Source of the DNA: Bacillota bacterium
GTDB taxonomy: Bacteria; Bacillota; Clostridia; Lachnospirales; Lachnospiraceae
Assembly: GCA_023386315.1 (NCBI GenBank)
Contig: JAEWJZ010000014.1
Span: forward strand, 315,001 to 379,000
DNA: 64,000 nt
Direction of reading: 5' to 3'
Shown: positions 58,040 to 64,000 of the stretch, piece after piece
How the letters are laid out: the number at the start of each line of letters is the position of its first letter
How positions within the stretch are numbered: the stretch's first letter is position 1
The notes under the pieces: generated by a model
Database searches by the model: none
The model's input: the letters and a program-made list of their open reading frames with translations, nothing else
Told to the model about the DNA's origin: nothing
Position numbers and translations under genes: made by a program

Positions 58040-59014
58040 TTAATACTCCACTTTCCACATATATCTTCTTGTAGTCAGAGGATGTTCCCTGGACTCTGCC
58101 AGTGCGTGGTTATAAACATCATAAACGTTATTAAACAGAGAATGATTAAAATAGGATACTACAGAGGAGTCAATCGTAGAAAGCCCCAGCTCTTTTGCAT
58201 CCAGTACTTCAATTCTCTTTGCATACTTCTTTAAAAAGGTCAGCGCTCTCTCATCCAGTTCCCTGGTAGGACCTTCACTGATCTGGATAAAAAAAGGGAC
58301 CTCGGCATCGGTAATCTCAAATGGACCATGGAAAAATTCCCCTGTATGTATGCTGGCAGAATGAATCCACTGCATTTCCATGAAAATACAAATGCTCTCC
58401 ATATAAGCCGCTCCGTAACCGGCACCACTTCCCATGTTGTAAATCACGTGGTCCTCTTTGTATTCCCGGGCAAAAGCCATGGCACGCTTTTCCACCTGTC
58501 TGCGCGCACGCTTCACAATTCCGTCAATTCTCGATACACCTTCCAAAAACGTTTCATAATTATCATAACCTTCTGTCTGATGAAGAATCTCGACCGCAGC
58601 AAGAAGCCCGACAACCGTCTTTTCTCCAGCTATATCCTTATCAGGTCCAAAGGTATAAGAAACCACATAATCAGATACTTTTGTGATAGGTGAATCGGGT
58701 GACCAGGTCAGTGCAATCACGGGTATACCGGCTTCATAAGCCATATTTGCAGCTTTCACTGTTTCAGGTGTATCCCCTCTGTGGGAAGCCGTAATCACCA
58801 CTGAATTTTCCCCAAGTCTCTTTGGTGTATTATGAAGAAATTCATTGCTGTTATACCAGCCTGCATGGATTGATTGGGATTCTGTTTCCAAAAAAATCTT
58901 AGCTGGATAAAAAGCACCTAAAGAGCCTCCGCATCCCACAAAGTAAACTTCCCGGATACCTCCGTCCTTTTGTTTCTTCTCAATTATTTCTGCCACAGTT
59001 TCTTTTACCGTCAT
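58040..59014 (-). CDS. SIS domain protein, fructosamine-6-phosphate deglycase-like (paralogue 1)
   Basis: A 324-residue protein with two sugar-isomerase (SIS) folds: VYFVGCGGSLGAFYPAKIF at about residue 23, the phosphate loop TASHRGDTPETVKAA at about 75, and the second-domain pattern HTGEFFHGPFE at about 233. The Glu and His in this last motif match the catalytic acid/base of FrlB and FraB. The C-terminus EHPLTTRRYMWKVEY is the family tail. It should cleave a sugar-6-phosphate amine adduct to glucose 6-phosphate and a free amine. It is divergent from a second paralogue, beside an FrlD-like kinase. Confidence 0.8.
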   Translation of the reverse strand: MTVKETVAEIIEKKQKDGGIREVYFVGCGGSLGAFYPAKIFLETESQSIHAGWYNSNEFLHNTPKRLGENSVVITASHRGDTPETVKAANMAYEAGIPVIALTWSPDSPITKVSDYVVSYTFGPDKDIAGEKTVVGLLAAVEILHQTEGYDNYETFLEGVSRIDGIVKRARRQVEKRAMAFAREYKEDHVIYNMGSGAGYGAAYMESICIFMEMQWIHSASIHTGEFFHGPFEITDAEVPFFIQISEGPTRELDERALTFLKKYAKRIEVLDAKELGLSTIDSSVVSYFNHSLFNNVYDVYNHALAESREHPLTTRRYMWKVEY

Positions 59015-59048
59015 ATCAGGTTCCTCCCTTTTATTTTTTATATAATGT

Positions 59049-59137
59049 ATTATAACATTATATAAACTATTTTCAAGTATTTTCGTGAAATACTGTTTAT
59101 ACTCGTTGACACTTGTATTATGATGTTATATAATGTT
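59049..59137. promoter_or_regulatory. Divergent promoters with mirrored 12-bp motifs
   Basis: Plus strand: TTGACA (59106-59111), 17 bp, TATAAT (59129-59134). Minus strand: TTGAAA (59071-59076), 16 bp, TATAAT (59049-59054). The 12-mer TTATATAATGTT covers the + strand -10 (59126-59137), and its exact inverse AACATTATATAA (59054-59065) abuts the minus strand -10. One repressor could therefore shut both SIS genes. No regulator gene for it is in view. Confidence 0.7.
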
Positions 59138-59175
59138 TGTATTAAATAAATAGAATTAACTGGAGGTAACATACT

Positions 59176-60144
59176 ATGACTGTTAAAGAAATCGTATCTG
59201 CTGTCAAAAAGAACCGGTCTGAAATCAAATCCGTATATTTTGTCGGCTGCGGCGCTTCCATGTCTGAACTATTCCCAGGCAAATATTTTCTGGAAGCAAA
59301 TGCAAAAAAACTTCGTGTCAGCATTTACACTGCAAATGAATTTATCTATTCTACTCCCGCCGCTGTAGATGAGTCTGCGATTGTAGTTACATGCTCCTTA
59401 AGCGGTACAACCCCTGAAACAGTAGCAGCATCTAAAAAAGCAATGGAGGCAGGTGCCTGTGTAATATCTGTCACCCATATTGACGGTTCTCCTCTTGCTG
59501 TAGCATCCCATTACCAGATTATCCATGGATTTGGAAAGAACTACGCTGCCAAGATGGAGAAGATGACATTGGTCCTGTCTCTTGCAGCAGAAATCCTAAA
59601 TACATATGAGGGATATAAATATTATGATGACATGGAAGCCGGCTTTGGAAAAATCTATGATCTGATTGAGACTGCCGTTTCCTCAAGTCTGCCTGCTGCC
59701 AGGGAATTTGCCGAAAAATATCAGGACATTCCGCTGTTATACGTCATGAGTTCGGGTGCTACCCAGATGGTTTCCTATTCCTTTTCATGCTTTCTTCTCA
59801 TGGAAATGCAGTGGATTCCTGCAAGTTCTTTCCATGACGGTGAATTCTTTCACGGTCCGTTTGAACTGGTAGACCGGGATGTTCCTTATCTCCTGCTGAT
59901 GAATGACGGTCCTACACGTCCGATGGATTCCAGGGCGTTGACATTCTTAAAACGTTTTGATGCAAAGGTGACCGTTTTAGATGCAAAGGATTTCGGCTTA
60001 AGCTCACATATCAGCTCATCTGTCGCAGAATATTTCAATCCAATGCTTATAAGCGGAGTTTTAAGAGTGTATGCAGAGCAGCTGGCACTGGTGCGCAACC
60101 ACCCGCTTACAAAGAGAAGATATATGTGGAAGCTGGAGTACTAA
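59176..60144 (+). CDS. SIS domain protein, fructosamine-6-phosphate deglycase-like (paralogue 2)
   Basis: A 322-residue double-SIS protein with the same layout as its divergent neighbour: VYFVGCGASMSELFPGKYF, TCSLSGTTPETVAAS, HDGEFFHGPFELVDRD with the likely catalytic Glu and His, and the tail NHPLTKRRYMWKLEY. The two paralogues share motifs but differ widely elsewhere, so they are not a recent duplication. Organisms that degrade both fructose- and glucose-amine adducts have two such enzymes (GfrE/GfrF). GGAGG precedes the ATG. Confidence 0.8.
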   Translation: MTVKEIVSAVKKNRSEIKSVYFVGCGASMSELFPGKYFLEANAKKLRVSIYTANEFIYSTPAAVDESAIVVTCSLSGTTPETVAASKKAMEAGACVISVTHIDGSPLAVASHYQIIHGFGKNYAAKMEKMTLVLSLAAEILNTYEGYKYYDDMEAGFGKIYDLIETAVSSSLPAAREFAEKYQDIPLLYVMSSGATQMVSYSFSCFLLMEMQWIPASSFHDGEFFHGPFELVDRDVPYLLLMNDGPTRPMDSRALTFLKRFDAKVTVLDAKDFGLSSHISSSVAEYFNPMLISGVLRVYAEQLALVRNHPLTKRRYMWKLEY

Positions 60145-60150
60145 AAAAAT

Positions 60151-60216
60151 CCCCTGTAAGAAAAGCAGTGAAAAGAGCTTATATTTCCCTGATTCACTGC
60201 CCCTCTCTTACAGGGG
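60151..60216. terminator. Large bidirectional terminator
   Basis: CCCCTGTAAGA (60151-60161) and TCTTACAGGGG (60206-60216) are exact outer arms; GCAGTGAA (60165-60172) and TTCACTGC (60193-60200) form a second inner stem. T-runs flank both ends (TTTTTT on the right, AAAAAAA on the left). It lies between the convergent SIS gene and kinase gene. Confidence 0.88.
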
Positions 60217-60230
60217 CTTTTTTCGTTCAA

Positions 60231-61124
60231 TCAGAATTTTCTGCCGTAGCCGAAAGAACCTTCCTTCTGACAGTTACGGGCTGAATACACCGCTGCTCTG
60301 TAAAGACTTCCTTTTACAGTTAAGTCCTTGTATTCCTCTGCCTGTGTAATTCCCAGGTCTCCCCCGCTTTCAGGAAAATCAGCCGCATATTTCATCCCTT
60401 CCAGATAACTGACCAGGAAGCAGGTAATAAAAGAATCTCCTGCTCCCATGGTATCGATCGCCTTCACCAGACAGGGAGACTGCCGGTACAGTTTCCCGTC
60501 GACACAGACAACCGCCCCCTTGGCGCCTCTGGTGGCAATCACAATATGACGACAGCCGTACGAGAATATATCATCAATCTGCACCTGTATTTCCTCCTCC
60601 CTCATCTCTTCTCCACAGGAGACACAGGCACAATCCAGATAAGGTGCTGTTTTTCTCAAATATTCTTTGTCCGCATAATTAGAAAAATCCATGGATAAAA
60701 AGGAAGCCGTCTGTCCGAGAATGGGAAGCTGGCTCTCTATGTGGCTGAAAATACTGGTATGAACTACGTCAAAACCTGCTATATAGGATTTATCCATATT
60801 TGTTAGTTCAAGCGGATGCTGATTGGATATTCCCCCTTTATTGCTTCCAAGAAACACCCGGTCGCCCTCCACAATCTCTACTTTTGCAGCACCATTTTCA
60901 CCTTTATAAAAGCGGCATCTGGAAACCTCTATTCCCATAGAAGTAATACTTTCGTATACGTGTCTGGCGGCATCGTCATCCCCGAAGTTTCCCATGTAGG
61001 AAGCAGCATGCCCCATCATACCGGCATAAACTGCAAAATTTAAAGCATTACCTCCAGGATACATCGTCTGTATATGCATGTATTGATCTACCACGTTATC
61101 TCCCAGCCCTAATACTCTTAACAT
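60231..61124 (-). CDS. frlD: PfkB family kinase, fructoselysine 6-kinase-like
   Basis: A 297-residue sugar kinase beginning LRVLGLGDNVVDQYMHIQTM, with YPGGNALNFAVYAGMMGH (signature 1) and AIDTMGAGDSFITCFLVSYL (signature 2, catalytic Asp). This GDNVVDxY start with PGGNxxN is that of FrlD-type kinases, which phosphorylate fructoselysine at O6 to give the deglycase substrate. The neighbouring SIS paralogues support the assignment. It is third or later in an operon with an ABC importer; AAGGAG precedes the ATG. A different PfkB sugar kinase remains possible. Confidence 0.78.
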   Translation of the reverse strand: MLRVLGLGDNVVDQYMHIQTMYPGGNALNFAVYAGMMGHAASYMGNFGDDDAARHVYESITSMGIEVSRCRFYKGENGAAKVEIVEGDRVFLGSNKGGISNQHPLELTNMDKSYIAGFDVVHTSIFSHIESQLPILGQTASFLSMDFSNYADKEYLRKTAPYLDCACVSCGEEMREEEIQVQIDDIFSYGCRHIVIATRGAKGAVVCVDGKLYRQSPCLVKAIDTMGAGDSFITCFLVSYLEGMKYAADFPESGGDLGITQAEEYKDLTVKGSLYRAAVYSARNCQKEGSFGYGRKF

Positions 61125-61166
61125 ATTTTCTCTCCTTTTTCCTGCATAACTGCATTATTTCATATA

Positions 61167-62009
61167 TCACCCTTTTACAGCTCCCTGTGTCAGTCCTCTG
61201 ACAAACTGTTTCTGCATGCACAAAAACAGGCACACCATGGGAACTGAGGCGATTAATATTCCGGCAAGCATAACTACATAATCCGATTTTAAGTCTCCCT
61301 GAAATGCCATAAGTCCAAGCGGAATCGTCATAATTGATTTACTTTCCAGAAAAACATTGGCAAACAGGAATTCATTCCATACAAAATTTAAATTCACAAT
61401 GGCACAGGAGGCAAGCACAGGCTTACTGACCGGTACAATAATCATGAAAAATCTCTGCAGGCTGTTGCAGCCATCAACAATGGCCGCCTCCTCCAATTCC
61501 TTGGGAATGGAGATAAAATAGGACCGCAGCAAAAACATGGTAAACGGAATCCGAAATGCCACATAGGGCAGAATAATAGCACACTGAGTATTATACAGTT
61601 TAAACGACTGCAGAATCTTATATAAGGGAACCAGGGCAACCTGTTCAGAAAGGGCCATGCCTCCCAGGATCAGAACAAAGAAAAAATTACTGCCTGGAAG
61701 CTGAAATCTGGTTAACCCATATGCCAGAAAAGAGCTTATAAAAAGGATTAAAACCAGGGATACCCCACTGACCAGAAGGGAATTTTTAAAGTAGCTGAAA
61801 AGCCCTTTGTTCCATGCAGTCACATAATTAGTAAACAGCCACTTTTGAGGAAGAGCCAGGGAATTAATAAACATCTCCTGATTTGTTTTCAAAGAATTCA
61901 AAACCAGCCACATCACCGGAAAAAGTATGATGCACACGAGAAAAATCAGGAAGCAGTGAAGAAGTATTTTTAGCACGGTTACGTGTGAAGTCCCGGAATG
62001 TTTCATCAT
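61167..62009 (-). CDS. Carbohydrate ABC transporter permease (MalG-type)
   Basis: A 280-residue permease. The ATG at 62009 is six bases after AGGAGG; the GTG at 62015 is too close. It has the N-terminal helix LLHCFLIFLVCIILFPVMWL, PQKWLFTNYVTAWNKG, and EAA loop PKELEEAAIVDGCNSLQRFF. It is the CUT1 partner of the next permease. The three transport genes plus the FrlD-like kinase form one operon. Confidence 0.92.
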   Translation of the reverse strand: MMKHSGTSHVTVLKILLHCFLIFLVCIILFPVMWLVLNSLKTNQEMFINSLALPQKWLFTNYVTAWNKGLFSYFKNSLLVSGVSLVLILFISSFLAYGLTRFQLPGSNFFFVLILGGMALSEQVALVPLYKILQSFKLYNTQCAIILPYVAFRIPFTMFLLRSYFISIPKELEEAAIVDGCNSLQRFFMIIVPVSKPVLASCAIVNLNFVWNEFLFANVFLESKSIMTIPLGLMAFQGDLKSDYVVMLAGILIASVPMVCLFLCMQKQFVRGLTQGAVKG

Positions 62010-62020
62010 GTACACCTCCT

Positions 62021-62896
62021 TTATATCTGGCCGGACCTTGAGGCCTTCAGCTGTATGACAGATGCCGTTACTGTTATTGCAAAGATCAGTACTCCCGTTG
62101 CAGCTGCCATTCCCATGTCATCATGGAGAAATGCATTCTGGTAAAGATACAGTCCAAGCACCTGGGAATTATTACCTGGTCCTCCGCCAGTCGTGGAGTA
62201 AACCTCTGTAAAAAGTTTAAATGCACCAATTATAGTTATGATGGAACATACCAGAAGCTGTTCCTTGGCAAGCGGCAGAGAAATACTGACCGCACGTCTG
62301 ACAGGACCTGCTCCGTCAATTATTGCCGCTTCCAGATAATCCTCCGGAACGTTTTGGAATGCTACTACCATGAGTAGGGTAATATAACCGGTAAACTGCC
62401 ACTGACTCATGGCTATAATACAAAATATTGCCAGCTTCTTATCTCCCAGCCACGTCTGCTGGAGCTGTTCCAAACCTGCATTCTTTAAGAAGGTATTCAA
62501 AAGACCGACCTGCGGCGAATAAATAAAGCTGAACATCAGGCCTACTGCAGTAAGGGAAATCAACGACGGTATAAAGTATATATTTCTGTAAATGCCCCTG
62601 GCCTTTCCTGTAAGTCTGCTCTCTAAAAGCAGGGCCAGAAATGTCCCAAAGCCCACCTGTACCAGAAGCGAAATCAAACAGTAATATATATTGTTCCTCA
62701 TCATGATTGGGAAAACTTCATTGGTAAACAGCCGCCGGAAATTATCAAGTCCTACGAATTTCATAGCTGAGGAATAGGAAGACAACCGGAAAAAGCTATA
62801 GACACAATTGACTATGATCGGAATATATACAAAGCCAAGCACCATAAAAAGTCCCGGCAGTATATACAAATATGGCGCTAATTTCTTTTTTTTCAT
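62021..62896 (-). CDS. Carbohydrate ABC transporter permease (MalF/UgpA-type)
   Basis: A 291-residue permease beginning KKKKLAPYLYILPGLFMVLG, with FVGLDNFRRLFTNEVFPIMM and the EAA loop PEDYLEAAIIDGAGPVRRAV. It has six membrane helices and lies 11 bp upstream of the second permease. A hairpin lies between it and the binding-protein gene. Confidence 0.92.
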   Translation of the reverse strand: MKKKKLAPYLYILPGLFMVLGFVYIPIIVNCVYSFFRLSSYSSAMKFVGLDNFRRLFTNEVFPIMMRNNIYYCLISLLVQVGFGTFLALLLESRLTGKARGIYRNIYFIPSLISLTAVGLMFSFIYSPQVGLLNTFLKNAGLEQLQQTWLGDKKLAIFCIIAMSQWQFTGYITLLMVVAFQNVPEDYLEAAIIDGAGPVRRAVSISLPLAKEQLLVCSIITIIGAFKLFTEVYSTTGGGPGNNSQVLGLYLYQNAFLHDDMGMAAATGVLIFAITVTASVIQLKASRSGQI

Positions 62897-62917
62897 CTGA
62901 ACCCTTCCTTTTTCGTC

Positions 62918-62946
62918 AACAGGGAGCGTATTGACCGCTCCCTGTT
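62918..62946 (-). repeat. Intra-operon stem-loop after the binding-protein gene
   Basis: AACAGGGAGCG (62918-62928) and CGCTCCCTGTT (62936-62946) are exact arms with loop TATTGAC. No T-run follows on the minus strand, so it is probably an mRNA-stabilising or processing hairpin rather than a terminator. Confidence 0.65.
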
Positions 62947-62965
62947 AAGCTGATATTCTTCTCTA

Positions 62966-64000
62966 TTACTGAACCAGTGACTGCGCTTCTTTAGCCGTTT
63001 TCTGAACCTTCTCCATAGCTTCCTTCGGAGTTACATCACCGTTGGTGATATCGGAGATAGCGTTTAAATAAGTATCGCATACGGTTGAATATAAGGAACT
63101 GTCAAACCACGGTCCCATTTCCTTTGCGGAAGAAATAGCTTTGTATGCATCAATTAAAGACTGATCCTTAAGTCCGGCATCAACTCCCTTGGAAGCATTG
63201 AACCAGCCTACATCTTCTGCCTGCTGCGCTCCCACTTCCGGTCCTAAAAACCATTTTAAGAACTCCACACATTCATCTGGATATTTCGTCTTTGAAGAGA
63301 TTACGAAGCCCTCCGGAGAACCAGTCAGAAGATCCGGATTACCGGAACCTTTTACAACTGGAAAGTTAAACATACCCCAGTTTAAATCTGCATTCTCCTG
63401 TTTTACATTAGTAATTTCAACCAGCTCTGCATACAGCATGGCGGTCTGTCCCTGTGTAAAGCCCAGCCTTGCCATATCATGAGTCTGCCCGTTCACTCCT
63501 GCGTTCATGTATGGTACCAGCTGCTGATAATATTCCAAAGCTTTCTCATATCCCGGATCAGTAAACTCACCTGTTTTCGGATTGTAATCCTTTGCTCTCA
63601 CATCATCGGCAACAAGCATCTGATTTAATGTTCCCACATAATGGCATGCCGGCCACTGGTCCTGATTACCTTCTGCAATGGGAGTGATCCCATCTGCTTT
63701 CAGTTTATCACATACAGCAATGAATTCATCCCAGGTCTTTGGAATTTCAAGTCCTTCTTTTTTAAATATGTCCTTGTTATAGAAAAATAATTTGCCATCC
63801 AATCTGAACGGAACACCATAAACCATTCCGTCATCTGTGGTGTATTCCACCATCTGGGTACCCAGAAGAGAATCTTTCCATTTTGCATCCTTTTCCAGAT
63901 AGGGATTTAGATCCAGAATGAGATTTTCACGGATAAAACGTTCAGAAAACTCACCGCCCCAGCTGAAAAAGATATCGGGTGCCTCGTCAGAACCTACAAC
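62966..64000 (-). CDS. Carbohydrate ABC transporter substrate-binding protein (5' end beyond window)
   Basis: The frame stays open to the last base, so the N-terminus with signal peptide is outside. 344 codons are visible. SBP family 1 features: DIFFSWGGEFSERFIRENL, GMVYGVPFRLDGKLFFYNKD, IPKTWDEFIAVCDKLKADGI, GKTYPDECVEFLKWFL-like block near the end (positions about 63240-63290). Internal ATG at 63853 is not a real start. The gene is first in the importer operon that feeds the FrlD-like kinase, so its ligand may be a fructosamine or related compound. Confidence 0.9.
   Translation of the reverse strand, partial: VVGSDEAPDIFFSWGGEFSERFIRENLILDLNPYLEKDAKWKDSLLGTQMVEYTTDDGMVYGVPFRLDGKLFFYNKDIFKKEGLEIPKTWDEFIAVCDKLKADGITPIAEGNQDQWPACHYVGTLNQMLVADDVRAKDYNPKTGEFTDPGYEKALEYYQQLVPYMNAGVNGQTHDMARLGFTQGQTAMLYAELVEITNVKQENADLNWGMFNFPVVKGSGNPDLLTGSPEGFVISSKTKYPDECVEFLKWFLGPEVGAQQAEDVGWFNASKGVDAGLKDQSLIDAYKAISSAKEMGPWFDSSLYSTVCDTYLNAISDITNGDVTPKEAMEKVQKTAKEAQSLVQ

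Noticed and set aside
1..64000. CRISPR arrays, tRNA or rRNA genes, intact insertion sequences, prophage genes
   Set aside because: None could be recognised on either strand; repeats seen are pairs or short palindromes only.

Overview
The window looks like the chromosome of an anaerobic, low-to-moderate GC Gram-positive gut or soil bacterium of the Lachnospiraceae / Clostridium cluster XIVa kind. The basis is consensus TTGACA/TATAAT promoters, strong GGAGG ribosome-binding sites, lipoprotein-type solute-binding proteins, YesM/YesN-type two-component systems, a VTC-DUF4956-CotH cluster, and a clostridial inositol (iol) operon split between two regulators. No rRNA, tRNA, CRISPR array or intact transposase was seen. 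Species is not assigned.

Region 1 (about 1-20.7 kb) is visibly more AT-rich, apart from the amidohydrolase/OYE block at 1.9-4.7 kb. It has an accessory character: four TetR-family regulators, an Rrf2 regulator, a MocR-type remnant and an ECF sigma/anti-sigma pair. They sit among small metabolic units: an MBL-fold hydrolase, an old-yellow-enzyme reductase with an amidohydrolase, a LUD-domain protein, class I aldolase with phosphoglycerate mutase, an amidase, a methyltransferase, AzlD, a VanX-type dipeptidase, and a polyphosphate polymerase (VTC)-DUF4956-CotH operon. Several decayed genes lie here: the 3' end of a formate/nitrite transporter, the 5' end of a MATE transporter, a MocR-AzlC deletion junction, and the 3' end of an RlmD-like methyltransferase.

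Region 2 (20.7-39.2 kb) is more conserved: RlmD, a DEAD-box RNA helicase with a structured leader, CorA, a polar amino-acid ABC transporter with a cytidylate-kinase-like gene, a five-gene peptide ABC transporter (SBP-B-C-D-F), a PHP hydrolase / ROK kinase / uncharacterised 546-residue protein cluster, and MgtC.

Region 3 (39.2-64 kb) is carbohydrate catabolism. The iol genes form two transcription units. iolJ-iolA lies next to a divergent DeoR-type regulator, and iolC-D-B-E-G lies behind a LacI-type regulator. The GCACGC/GCGTGC palindromes at the LacI-type gene's own promoter and at the iolC promoter suggest that this regulator controls both. Next is a pectin-oligosaccharide type locus (GH28 enzyme, ABC transporter, YesM/YesN two-component system), with an 11-bp direct repeat 21 bp apart upstream of the binding-protein promoter. 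The window ends in an Amadori-product (fructosamine) type locus: two divergent SIS-domain deglycase-like paralogues, a PfkB kinase resembling FrlD, and an ABC transporter whose binding protein is cut by the window edge.

The most noteworthy leads are these: the two-deglycase fructosamine locus with mirrored operator-like motifs at both -10 boxes; the Pho-box-like repeat array before the polyphosphate polymerase; an operon of metal-independent glycolytic isozymes behind a metal-regulator-like palindrome; the TetR/OYE/amidohydrolase unit with unusual domain architectures; and the dual-regulator wiring of the iol genes. All functional statements come from reading the sequence; no database search was run.
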